NCBI GenBank assembly: GCA_016301865.1
Contig: JAEDOP010000002.1
Span: forward strand, 1-31,805
Length of the DNA stretch: 31,805 nt
DNA from: Alphaproteobacteria bacterium
Lineage (GTDB): Bacteria; Pseudomonadota; Alphaproteobacteria; Rs-D84
Direction of reading: 5' to 3'
Under the pieces are notes generated by a model. The model searched no databases, was not told the DNA's origin, and was given only the letters and a program-made list of their open reading frames with translations. Below are positions 22,445 to 30,214 of this stretch, piece after piece. The position numbers and the translations under genes were made by a program. Numbering within the stretch: the stretch's first letter is position 1; every line of letters begins with the position of its first letter.

Positions 22445-23491
22445 ATGAACAAATTTGCCGGATGGCTGATTGCCACAGTGCTTTTTTTGCCAAATGCCAC
22501 ACTCGCAGACCGTGGACCGTTTGATTCCACCCGTTGGTATGAAATGCTGGATTCTGTACGCGCCCGCGCCGTATCGGAAAACATATCAGAACGCACCATC
22601 AACGACACACTAAAATATCCATCCTTTATCCCATCAATTGTGCGCAGTGATTCGAATCAGTCTGAATTCAAATTGACACTGGATGGTTATCTGGCGCGCA
22701 CCGTCAATCAAACGCGTGTATCTGACGGTCAAAAAATGCGTCGGCGTTATCCGACATTGCTATCGCGGGTGGATGCTAAATATGGTATCCCACCACACAT
22801 CATGTTGGCGTTTTGGGGAATGGAATCTAATTATGGTGCGGTAAAATCGCGTCATAAATTAACAGATGCATTTTTTACATTAATGTACGACGGTCGTCGT
22901 GAAACATTCTTTACGAACCAGTTAATTGCGCTGATGAAAATTGCGGACAAAAACAGACTGGACATAAATTCCATATCCGGATCTTGGGCGGGTGCAATGG
23001 GGCATTTTCAGTTTATTCCAACCACCCTGGCGCAATATGGTGCAGACGGCAATGGCGATGGCCGTATTGATATAATCAATAATATATCGGACGCAATGTT
23101 CAGTGCGGGCAATTACCTGAACAAACTGGGTTGGAACAAAAACGAACGCATTGTTCGTCGCGTTGTATTGCCGGCCGATTTTGATATATCTTTGTTGGAT
23201 GGCAAAACAAAACTGACACTGCCACAATGGGCATCACTGGGCGTTATGAATCCAGACGGCACACCAATCCCGCAAAACGATATGACAGCGGGCCTGGTCG
23301 CAGATGTCGCGGCAATTGAATCCGCGCGTTCTGCGGCGGCAACGGCGACCGTCGCACCGGACACAGACGTTGCGCCCATGCCCGTAATTCATGCATATTT
23401 AACATATCCTAATTTTTATCGTATCAAGAAATGGAATAATTCGAACTGGTACGCAATCGCGATTGCAGAACTGGCCGACCAATTGCACTAA
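22445..23491 (+). CDS. mltB: Lytic murein transglycosylase, MltB family
   Basis: Cuts peptidoglycan between MurNAc and GlcNAc with formation of 1,6-anhydro ends. The 348-aa protein has a signal peptide (MNKFAGWLIATVLFLPNATLA) without a lipobox Cys, so it is probably soluble in the periplasm. The SLT_2 domain includes the catalytic Glu in AFWGMESNYGAVKS, the GSWAGAMGHFQFIPTT block and the YGADGNGDGRID segment. The ATG at 22445 is chosen because GGGGGAA lies about 6 nt upstream; an ATG 6 bp earlier would touch the ribosome-binding site. The 3' end overlaps the convergent DUF1796 gene by 4 bp. A short Ala/Thr-rich linker lies before the C-terminal NWYAIAIAELAD. Confidence 0.94.
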   Translation: MNKFAGWLIATVLFLPNATLADRGPFDSTRWYEMLDSVRARAVSENISERTINDTLKYPSFIPSIVRSDSNQSEFKLTLDGYLARTVNQTRVSDGQKMRRRYPTLLSRVDAKYGIPPHIMLAFWGMESNYGAVKSRHKLTDAFFTLMYDGRRETFFTNQLIALMKIADKNRLDINSISGSWAGAMGHFQFIPTTLAQYGADGNGDGRIDIINNISDAMFSAGNYLNKLGWNKNERIVRRVVLPADFDISLLDGKTKLTLPQWASLGVMNPDGTPIPQNDMTAGLVADVAAIESARSAAATATVAPDTDVAPMPVIHAYLTYPNFYRIKKWNNSNWYAIAIAELADQLH

Positions 23492-24282
23492 TCGCATCGG
23501 TTGTATATCAGTTCGTCTATATCCCGCCTTAATTTATTGCGCCATGCGTGTCGCGCATCGTGAAACGGAATAAATTTACACACCCCATTTAACATACATT
23601 GTTTCCATATGTATTGCGCCCACCTTTCACGTGGCACGCGCAGCGCATATTGTGAAAACACAGCGTCGCACACTTTTTCATTTCCAACGGTTGTATTGTT
23701 GCCACGTTCATCTTTTTCAATGGTGTGCATATCGTATCGCACAATATTTGGTGCGATAATTGTCTGGATTGGTGTGCGCTGGTTTTCCATATGTTGAATA
23801 ATCAGAAAATCGACATTTTTGCCCATTTTATCACAGAATTTCCCTGCAAAATCCGCCCATTGTTCATTTGTTGTATTGTGATAATGTGAAAACCATACCA
23901 GCATCACACGGTCTTTGTTGCGAATGTTATCATAGAAACGCTTTATCCGTCGGTTGTATTTCTCTGCCACTGCCCCGAATGATTTTTCCAATGGCACACC
24001 TGTCGCAAAGTCGTGATAAAAATACAGCCCCGTGCGCTTGTTTTTATAGTAATCACATTTGTCATCGTTGACGATATTCGGGTCTTTTTCAACGAATTCG
24101 AAATCGTTTATGTTCATAAATCCATCAAAGTCATTTAAAATCATATTAAAACGCATATGCGCCGGCACACTGGTCAGCCAATCCAGCGGTCCCGACACCA
24201 CGCGCAGTCGATGCTTTTTTAAATACATGCTGCACGCACAATCGTGCCCAATTGAATAAACAATGTCATATTTATTGTGCAT
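23488..24282 (-). CDS. DUF1796 family protein
   Basis: A 264-aa cytoplasmic protein of the DUF1796 (putative papain-like cysteine peptidase) family, often found in glycan clusters. The N-terminal SIGHDCACSMYLKKHRLR matches the family's S-x-G-x-x-C pattern, and SGPLDWLTS matches the G-P-F-D-W block. FYHDFATG, RVMLVWFSHYHNTT and FIPFHDARHAW supply further His/Asp positions. The biochemical role of this family is not established; a glycosyltransferase-like or cysteine-dependent function has been proposed by fold only. It is the last gene of the minus-strand glycan operon, 9 bp after the DUF616 gene, and overlaps the end of mltB by 4 bp. Confidence 0.75.
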   Translation of the reverse strand: MHNKYDIVYSIGHDCACSMYLKKHRLRVVSGPLDWLTSVPAHMRFNMILNDFDGFMNINDFEFVEKDPNIVNDDKCDYYKNKRTGLYFYHDFATGVPLEKSFGAVAEKYNRRIKRFYDNIRNKDRVMLVWFSHYHNTTNEQWADFAGKFCDKMGKNVDFLIIQHMENQRTPIQTIIAPNIVRYDMHTIEKDERGNNTTVGNEKVCDAVFSQYALRVPRERWAQYIWKQCMLNGVCKFIPFHDARHAWRNKLRRDIDELIYNRCD

Positions 24283-24291
24283 ATTATTTCC

Positions 24292-25095
24292 TTATCTTGA
24301 ATGTTTTTTTACAAATTCATGTTTGTCATGCCCCACCATGCACGCCAACCCGCGTACAAACCATCGTGGTCCAACCCATGTGTCAAAATATGTGGCCGGA
24401 TTTTGATTATGGCTGCGTTTGTGCACGAACATCAGTTCGTCACACCGCCTGTGTTCGCCGGGTGTGCTGAACAAAGGCGTGGTATGAATACCACATCGCC
24501 ACGCGGCCCAGTTATATGACAGTTGGTCGCGTTTGGAATAATCACGAACCATTCGCCACCATTTATTTTGCATGCGTTTAATTTGCGCATCATTATGTCG
24601 ACGCAATATTATGCATGTTTCGTTCAGTCCATTGTTTCGCGGATACCCCAAAAAACGCAACAGTCGCATTTCTTGATTAACCGTATTTTTATTATCAATT
24701 TTCAGTTCTTTTATCTTTTTGGCTTCGTCATAAATACATTTGCGTTCGGGGTGGGGCGGAATACATATCGTATCGCCACGATTGATAAACGAATCTAGGC
24801 GTTTAAAAAAGTCTGATGTCATAATTACAATGTTTCCATCAACCCATAAACTGATGTCGTAATCGGGGAACAGGACGTGTGCATTTATTTTGTGCCAACG
24901 GGCGTTTTTCACGTTTGTCAGTTTTTTATAACGCAGTGGCCGAATTTCCCAATGCATATATTTATCCATCGTCAGCAAATATTTATTGTCTGTAAATAAT
25001 ACATAGTCCCATGTGTCGTCAACATATACATGTGCGCACACATCGTCATATTCGCCGGTGATACATGTATAAATTACTTTTTTTATCTCAGTCAT
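24292..25095 (-). CDS. Glycosyltransferase domain protein, DUF616/TOD1-MUCI70 type
   Basis: A 267-aa cytoplasmic protein matching the DUF616 glycosyltransferase domain. YTCITGEYDDV at the N-terminus is the family start. VLFTDN follows, then NARWHKINAHVLFPDYDISL with a W-V-D-G-N (W-x-D) motif typical of this group's sugar-nucleotide and metal site. The last third has HKRSHNQNP. The usual acceptor is unknown for bacterial members. It overlaps the preceding GT2 gene by 8 bp and lies 9 bp before the DUF1796 gene, which supports a shared surface-glycan pathway. Confidence 0.8.
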   Translation of the reverse strand: MTEIKKVIYTCITGEYDDVCAHVYVDDTWDYVLFTDNKYLLTMDKYMHWEIRPLRYKKLTNVKNARWHKINAHVLFPDYDISLWVDGNIVIMTSDFFKRLDSFINRGDTICIPPHPERKCIYDEAKKIKELKIDNKNTVNQEMRLLRFLGYPRNNGLNETCIILRRHNDAQIKRMQNKWWRMVRDYSKRDQLSYNWAAWRCGIHTTPLFSTPGEHRRCDELMFVHKRSHNQNPATYFDTWVGPRWFVRGLACMVGHDKHEFVKKHSR

Positions 25096-25969
25096 GTTTC
25101 ACCCGTGCCAATTGAATAAAATCGAACAGATAAATTTTTGTTTGCCCGTGTTTATGTTTAATTTTTATAAACGGAAAAAATCCAAACAGTTTAATCCATC
25201 GTGTTTGCCGTACTGGATTATGCCTGTGCGCCCATTTCCATTCATCGTAATACACCGGATATTTTGCGCGTGCGTTTGCAACAATAATTGGTGGTATGTC
25301 GTACATTTTTTGCCAATGACGCAGTGTTGTATTATCGCCTGTCCAAACATATTTTAGAACAACGTCATCTAAGTTATGAAAACAGGTATGCGGTATTAAA
25401 TCGACGAACAGCATTCTGTCTTCGCATGGCGACCAATTTTCGTTATATCGCACGCCCGAATTTATCAGCACAGATTTTCGAATCATACATCCCGAATGCA
25501 CTGGATTGCATACATAGTTTTCATTAATCAGTGACAACTTAATATCATGGTCATGTATTGGTCGTTTTGGTGTTGGGTATTCCATTCCGTCGCGAATTTC
25601 TATGACATTTCCACCAACCGCACCAATATGGGGATTTGCGTCTAAAAATCCAGCCTCTAACTCAAATCTATTTGGGGTCGAGATGTCATCATGATCCGCC
25701 ACTGCAATATATTCCCCACGCGCCAAATCGATTAGTTTGTTTCGCGATTTTGTAATCCCCATATTTTTATCATTTTCCAGATATTTTATTCGCGCATCTT
25801 TATATGAATTTACAATTTGTTTTAATTTTTGATTATCTGGACTGTCGTTTAATAACAGAAATTCAAAATCCCCATATGTCTGATTTAAAATACTTTCAAT
25901 CATCGCGCGCAGGTCATCTGGCCGTGTATTATACATGGGTGTTAACACAGATATCTTTGGTGTTTTCAT
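25088..25969 (-). CDS. Family 2 glycosyltransferase
   Basis: A 293-aa inverting GT-A transferase that moves a sugar from a nucleotide donor onto a growing glycan at the cytoplasmic face. ISVLTPMYNT is the nucleotide-binding start, NDSPDN and DKNMGITKSRN are further GT2 motifs, and AVADHDD carries the metal-binding D-x-D. The C-terminus has the tail FGFFPFIKIKHK. The first 120 residues are about 60% alike by eye to the GT2 at 27195-28106, so the two are duplicates that have diverged in acceptor part. The start at 25969 overlaps the GT4 stop as ATGA, with AGGA about 10 nt upstream. Confidence 0.92.
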   Translation of the reverse strand: MKTPKISVLTPMYNTRPDDLRAMIESILNQTYGDFEFLLLNDSPDNQKLKQIVNSYKDARIKYLENDKNMGITKSRNKLIDLARGEYIAVADHDDISTPNRFELEAGFLDANPHIGAVGGNVIEIRDGMEYPTPKRPIHDHDIKLSLINENYVCNPVHSGCMIRKSVLINSGVRYNENWSPCEDRMLFVDLIPHTCFHNLDDVVLKYVWTGDNTTLRHWQKMYDIPPIIVANARAKYPVYYDEWKWAHRHNPVRQTRWIKLFGFFPFIKIKHKHGQTKIYLFDFIQLARVKHD

Positions 25970-27189
25970 TTTTTATTTTCCTGTCGTAAATTTTTTACAA
26001 AGTCTATAATTTGAAATAAATTTTTATCTGGATTTATTTCCGTCAAAACCAATCCGCGTTTATACTTTGCAACGCGTCCCGCCGGCGCACCAATGTCAAA
26101 GCACGCGATGGGCAATCCCATGGATATGGCCTCTGACGTGGTGTATGAAAATGTTTCAGGCCAAATCGAAGGTATAAATACAATATCAGCGTTATATTTT
26201 TCCATTATCTGGGGTAATTTTTTCGCCTTGTACTTACCATGCACTGTGATATTGTCGGGCGCGTTTTTCATTTCACCAACAACAATAATATTTACATTGT
26301 CGGCCAGATGTTGCGCCATCTGGCAAATAACGCCTGCGCCTTTTTGATGGGAAATATTTCCCAGAACAATAATATTAATATCATCATGCGGTCTGATTTT
26401 TGCAGCGCGATAATTTTGCACGGTATGCGGAATGATTTTAATTTTTTGTTCAATTTCTGGGTATGCACGAATAAAAATTTTTGCGATTGGTTCTGCGAAC
26501 AAAATAATTTCATCTGCGGTATTTGTAAAAAAGTTCCCCCATTGCCTGCGCCATTCGCATATTGTTCCTGCGCCTGATTTTAAAACATTGTGTGATATTG
26601 GGTTGTCGGCTAATTTTTTCTGTGCCCAGCATTTTTCACACCCGCCCACATATGATAAATCGCAATATTTACCATCGCAGTTCACCAGGTTAAAACTGGG
26701 GCAAATCGATTGAAAGTCATGCCCGCGAAACGACACCTGCGGCATACCCATACAGTTACGTTTTATCCGTGCGATAACATTTAACATATCTGTTGTGCTT
26801 TTATATGCGACTAAATTATTTACAACGATTTGCCGGATATTAATTCCGCATAAAAAATCCGCTATTTCATCTATGTTGTGTGTTGTATAGATTCTGTGTT
26901 TATTGCATGCAAACGTTAAATGATACAGTTCTGTTTTTGGAAAGTATTGCAATCGCAACACATCATATTTCTTGCATAAAATTTTAAATTGTTGTTTGGA
27001 ATAAACTTCGGTCCCGCCACCCAGTGCATGGTCAACCCACAACATAATATCGCGCCCGGTCAGTCCCCCCGCAAACGTCATCAGGTTATTTTTATGCGCC
27101 CGCCACCCCTGTTGCAGGTGGTGGCGCAATCTGCGCCGCACAGATGCAACCGGAATCATAAAGCATACCGCGTTAATTACCGTTTTCAT
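25966..27189 (-). CDS. Family 4 glycosyltransferase
   Basis: A 407-aa retaining GT-B glycosyltransferase of the GT4 group. The C-terminal domain shows IVLGNISHQKGAGVI, VHGKYKAKKLPQIM, and the donor-site IWPETFSYTTSEAISMGLP with its E-x7-E pattern. The N-terminal half contains a Cys-rich stretch (SICPSFNLVNC, KYCDL, GGCEKCW), a feature of one GT4 subgroup. The ATG at 27189 is chosen because AAGGA lies 9 nt upstream; a TTG at 27198 would sit on the ribosome-binding site. It follows the first GT2 and overlaps the second by 4 bp. Confidence 0.9.
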   Translation of the reverse strand: MKTVINAVCFMIPVASVRRRLRHHLQQGWRAHKNNLMTFAGGLTGRDIMLWVDHALGGGTEVYSKQQFKILCKKYDVLRLQYFPKTELYHLTFACNKHRIYTTHNIDEIADFLCGINIRQIVVNNLVAYKSTTDMLNVIARIKRNCMGMPQVSFRGHDFQSICPSFNLVNCDGKYCDLSYVGGCEKCWAQKKLADNPISHNVLKSGAGTICEWRRQWGNFFTNTADEIILFAEPIAKIFIRAYPEIEQKIKIIPHTVQNYRAAKIRPHDDINIIVLGNISHQKGAGVICQMAQHLADNVNIIVVGEMKNAPDNITVHGKYKAKKLPQIMEKYNADIVFIPSIWPETFSYTTSEAISMGLPIACFDIGAPAGRVAKYKRGLVLTEINPDKNLFQIIDFVKNLRQENKK

Positions 27190-27194
27190 GCGCG

Positions 27195-28106
27195 TCAATC
27201 CTTGATTTTAACCAGTGGTATACAGTCAAACAGCAACGCCCATTTATTCTTGATTTTTATCAGTGGTATTTTCCCAAACAATCGCACGCGAATCCGTCGC
27301 AGTTGCCGTTCAAATGCCAAACGGTACATTGGATATTTGTTACATATCTGAATTTTAATTGATTCGTGCACGATTGTCTGTCTTGTTTTCATACGATGTG
27401 ATGCGTTGTTTTTATCACACCTGTATTCAACCAATACTTCCTGGATGTTATGAAAGTCAGTATATTGCATCAATTGCCCCCACAGCCGATAGTCTTCGGC
27501 GGGGGTGTATTGTTCTTCGTATCGAACATCGTTTTCGATTAATACAGATTTTCTGATTATTGCGGTTGTATGCATAATTGCGCACACATCGGTCAGGCGT
27601 ATTTTTATATCTGTATCATATTCCGGATTTTTTCGTATAAAATCCTGTGCCCCGAACCAGTGTGCCCACGCACCAACAACGCCAACATATGGATTTTCAT
27701 CCAGAAATTTTACCTGTTTTTCCAAACGTGTTTTATGTGAAATATCATCATGGTCAAATATTGCGATATACTTTCCACGCGCCAGTTCAATCAATTTGTT
27801 CCGCGACCGGGATATGCCGATATTTTTGTCATTTTTTACATATCGAATACGCTTGTCCTTGTATGACAGAATTAGTTTTTCCAGTTCTGTATTTTCCGGA
27901 CTGTCATTCAGGATAATAAATTCAAAATCTGTATATGTTTGATTTAAAATTGATTCGATACACTGACGCAGATGTTCGTGATTCGTGTTATAGACCGGCG
28001 TTAATACAGAAACCGTTGGCATGGTTTGAAATCCTTTCTTTCCTTGGGTTTCAGCATATACATTTTTTCTTGCCCCTGCACTAGGACAATATTCTGCTTG
28101 GCTCAT
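27195..28106 (-). CDS. Family 2 glycosyltransferase, first gene of the glycan operon
   Basis: A GT-A transferase with VSVLTPVYNT, NDSPEN, KNIGISRSRN and IFDHDD (D-x-D). The C-terminus holds two similar units, FGKIPLIKIK and FDCIPLVKIK. Two starts are possible. ATG 28106 has a perfect AGGAG 7 nt upstream and adds 28 residues (MSQAEYCPSAGARKNVYAET...) that do not belong to the GT2 fold. ATG 28022 begins at MPTVSVLTP, where the family normally starts, and has AAAGGA upstream. I give the longer frame because of its ribosome-binding site, but the shorter protein may be the functional form. The structured RNA element lies just upstream. Confidence 0.88.
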   Translation of the reverse strand: MSQAEYCPSAGARKNVYAETQGKKGFQTMPTVSVLTPVYNTNHEHLRQCIESILNQTYTDFEFIILNDSPENTELEKLILSYKDKRIRYVKNDKNIGISRSRNKLIELARGKYIAIFDHDDISHKTRLEKQVKFLDENPYVGVVGAWAHWFGAQDFIRKNPEYDTDIKIRLTDVCAIMHTTAIIRKSVLIENDVRYEEQYTPAEDYRLWGQLMQYTDFHNIQEVLVEYRCDKNNASHRMKTRQTIVHESIKIQICNKYPMYRLAFERQLRRIRVRLFGKIPLIKIKNKWALLFDCIPLVKIKD

Positions 28107-28130
28107 TCATATACTCCTGATGTTAATAAC

Positions 28131-28156
28131 AAAAAACACCAAGCATTAACTTGGTG
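28131..28156 (-). terminator. Terminator at the end of the structured element
   Basis: On the minus strand CACCAAG-TTAATG-CTTGGTG (28137-28156) is followed by six T (28131-28136). It lies 25 bp before the first possible start of the glycan operon, the layout expected for a transcription attenuator. Confidence 0.75.
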
Positions 28157-28300
28157 GTTGGAGCTTGAGAACAATACCGAGCATTGCGTGCCTTATTCAA
28201 CATATTCGACACACTCCAACCACTATTGGTGGAGTTTGTCCACATGTTCGTGGACACTCGGTTCCGGGTTCTCACGCCCGTCGCAGAAACACCCTGCGAT
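28131..28300 (-). ncRNA. Structured RNA element / possible attenuator upstream of the glycan operon
   Basis: No convincing gene lies between 28107 and 28410. In plus coordinates the region folds as follows. A closing helix of two parts pairs 28167-28172 with 28268-28273 and 28176-28181 with 28257-28262. Inside it are a bulged hairpin 28213-28222/28227-28235 and a hairpin 28238-28243/28250-28255. A separate hairpin pairs 28282-28286 with 28294-28298. Read on the minus strand the element ends in a terminator. An alternative 10-bp pairing (28154-28163 with 28214-28223) would compete both with one hairpin and with the base of the terminator stem. It could be a leader of the operon, an independent small RNA, or a dispersed repeat. 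No known RNA family was recognised. Confidence 0.5.
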
Positions 28301-28349
28301 GTGTCAATCATAGTCTGTGTCCATAAAAAAATCAATATAAATAAAAACG

Positions 28350-28378
28350 TTGAATATTAGGCGTTTGTTTGGTATTCT
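28350..28378 (+). promoter_or_regulatory. Promoter of olsB
   Basis: TTGAAT (28350-28355), a 17-bp spacer and TATTCT (28373-28378) are followed by a leader of about 26 nt containing AAGGGAT as Shine-Dalgarno. Confidence 0.6.
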
Positions 28379-28410
28379 TTCCCCATAGATTTATACCAAG
28401 GGATATATTT

Positions 28411-29367
28411 ATGGCAATTAAAGTCCGTGATTTTGAGGTGCGTCTAACCCGTAACAAAGAAGAGCGTAAACAGGTTCGTCAACTGCGTTACCAGGTTTTC
28501 TGTTTGGAAGAGGGCGCATCCGCCACCGAAGAACAACATGCCCTGGGCGAAGAATACGATGCCTTTGATCGTTTCGCAGAATACATGGCGGTTTTTCACA
28601 ATGGTCGTGTTGTTGGCACATATCGTATTATCGATCGCAACGCTGCGGACAAGATGGGTGGCTTCTACACAGAATCCGAATTTAATATTTCAAAAATAAA
28701 AAAATATCGTGGCAATATCGCTGAAATGTCACGTGCGTGCGTTGCATCTGAATATCGCGAAAATGCGTTGGTGATGCGTCTGTTGTGGGCGGGATTGGGT
28801 GAAATGATTGTTCGTCGCAAGATTCGCATATTGTTTGGTGTTGCATCGTTCGTTGGTACAAAACCTGCGCGCAGTGCCCAGGCGATATCATACCTGTACT
28901 ATAACCATTTAACACCGCTTCGTCTGCGTGCGACGGTAATACCTGAAAACTTTGCGGACGGTGTAAATCCGAAATTGGCACGCATGAATATATTGCCACG
29001 TGAATTTGTTGACGCGGCGGACGCAAAATCTGAAATGACACCTTTGATTAAGGGGTACTTACGCCTGGGGGCGACATTTGGACGTGGTGTATTTGTTGAC
29101 GCGCCGTTTAATTCATACGATATTTTTGTAATGATTGAAACTCGCAAAATGGATGCAGCATATCAAAAGCATTTCTTGGGTCGCGAAAACGCGCTGGGCA
29201 ATCCTGATGACGAGCACGATAATATTATGAAAACGGTCGGCAAAATAATTACTTTGCCTGTGGTTGGCCCGTTCAAGGTTGTTCGCGCATTTGTTGAATT
29301 CTTACTTCGCGAAGATGCCGCCGACGCCGAATACATCGAAGACAGTGACAAAGAAGAGCTAGTATAA
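28411..29367 (+). CDS. olsB: L-ornithine N-alpha-acyltransferase OlsB (GNAT/hemolysin-like)
   Basis: OlsB transfers a 3-hydroxyacyl chain from acyl-ACP to the alpha-amino group of ornithine, the first step of ornithine lipid synthesis. The 318-aa protein has the family's N-terminal RQLRYQVFCLEEGA, then VVGTYRIIDR, GGFYTESEFNI, EMSRACVASEYR, LFGVASFVGT, LIKGYLRLGATFG and FNSYDIFVM, in the usual order. The ATG at 28411 is preceded by AAGGGAT and by a promoter at 28350-28378; a frame further upstream would overlap that promoter. An acidic tail (about 280-318) is an extension beyond the core. The acyltransferase for the second step follows after 2 bp. Confidence 0.92.
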   Translation: MAIKVRDFEVRLTRNKEERKQVRQLRYQVFCLEEGASATEEQHALGEEYDAFDRFAEYMAVFHNGRVVGTYRIIDRNAADKMGGFYTESEFNISKIKKYRGNIAEMSRACVASEYRENALVMRLLWAGLGEMIVRRKIRILFGVASFVGTKPARSAQAISYLYYNHLTPLRLRATVIPENFADGVNPKLARMNILPREFVDAADAKSEMTPLIKGYLRLGATFGRGVFVDAPFNSYDIFVMIETRKMDAAYQKHFLGRENALGNPDDEHDNIMKTVGKIITLPVVGPFKVVRAFVEFLLREDAADAEYIEDSDKEELV

Positions 29368-29369
29368 CC

Positions 29370-30200
29370 ATGGCAAAACCAAAAATACGCAAACAGAATA
29401 TTTTCAACACAACCACGGCTGCGATAAAATTCGTGCTGTTCTGGGTAATGGTTGTTATCCAGATGCCAATTTTAATCTTGCTGCCACGTCGCTGGGCGGT
29501 TCAGTACATGCCGGTCTTTATGTGGTTTTTGGTAAAACTGGGCGGGATTAAGATTGTTGTACACGGCAAAATATCCGATGCGCGTCCACTGATGGTTGTG
29601 TCCAATCATATATCTGTGTTTGAAATTGCAACATTTCCGTTTGCATTCCGTGGCAGTTTTATTGCCAAGAAAGAAGTGGAAAATTGGCCATTGGTTGGTT
29701 GGGTTGCGAAAAAGTTTGGCGTAATCTTTGTTGACCGTCGTCCGTCGCATGCGCGCGATGCGTTGGCGGTTGTTCAAAAAACCGTCCAGACTGTAAAGTA
29801 CCCAATGATTTTATTTCCCGAAGGTACCACGACAAATGGCGCATATGTAAAGCCGTTCAAAAGCACGCTGTTCAACTTTGTTGAAAATTCAAATGTTACG
29901 GTCCAGCCCATGGCGATGCACTATCGTTATAAAGACGGCAGTCCGATTGATGAACAAACGCTTGCCGACCATTTTGCATACTTTGATAATGCCAAAATGG
30001 ATATGGGCCCACGGTGTAAACGTGAACGGTCTGCCTTTGGCCAGGTTTTTCACATCATGATGCTGGGTGGATTTATGGTTGAAATTACATTGTTGCCACC
30101 ACCGCCCCTGGCGGGTATGGACAGAAAGCAGATTGCCGACGTTCTGCACAAAATAGTGTCGGAAAAATACATGGAATTAAAAGATAAAAATAATAATTAA
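29370..30200 (+). CDS. 1-acyl-sn-glycerol-3-phosphate/lyso-ornithine lipid acyltransferase (PlsC/OlsA-like)
   Basis: Probably adds the second fatty acid to lyso-ornithine lipid at the inner membrane (OlsA role), or acylates lysophosphatidic acid. The 276-aa protein has an N-terminal membrane helix (FVLFWVMVVIQMPILILL), then the acyltransferase motifs: NHISVFE, FGVIFVDRR, and FPEGTT. In the first motif the usual H-x4-D reads H-x4-E, a conservative change. Position 2 bp after olsB, same strand, favours the OlsA assignment. proS follows after 14 bp. Confidence 0.85.
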   Translation: MAKPKIRKQNIFNTTTAAIKFVLFWVMVVIQMPILILLPRRWAVQYMPVFMWFLVKLGGIKIVVHGKISDARPLMVVSNHISVFEIATFPFAFRGSFIAKKEVENWPLVGWVAKKFGVIFVDRRPSHARDALAVVQKTVQTVKYPMILFPEGTTTNGAYVKPFKSTLFNFVENSNVTVQPMAMHYRYKDGSPIDEQTLADHFAYFDNAKMDMGPRCKRERSAFGQVFHIMMLGGFMVEITLLPPPPLAGMDRKQIADVLHKIVSEKYMELKDKNNN

Positions 30201-30214
30201 AAGAGATACAAGAA

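Noticed and set aside
28131..28300. 5S rRNA, tmRNA, RNase P RNA or SRP RNA
   Set aside because: None of the conserved sequence blocks of these RNAs could be found on either strand.
28123..28335. 70-codon minus-strand frame in the structured RNA region
   Set aside because: Its 3' part is the terminator stem and T run, it has no good ribosome-binding site and the sequence resembles no protein. The base-pairing explains the region better, though a short leader peptide cannot be excluded.
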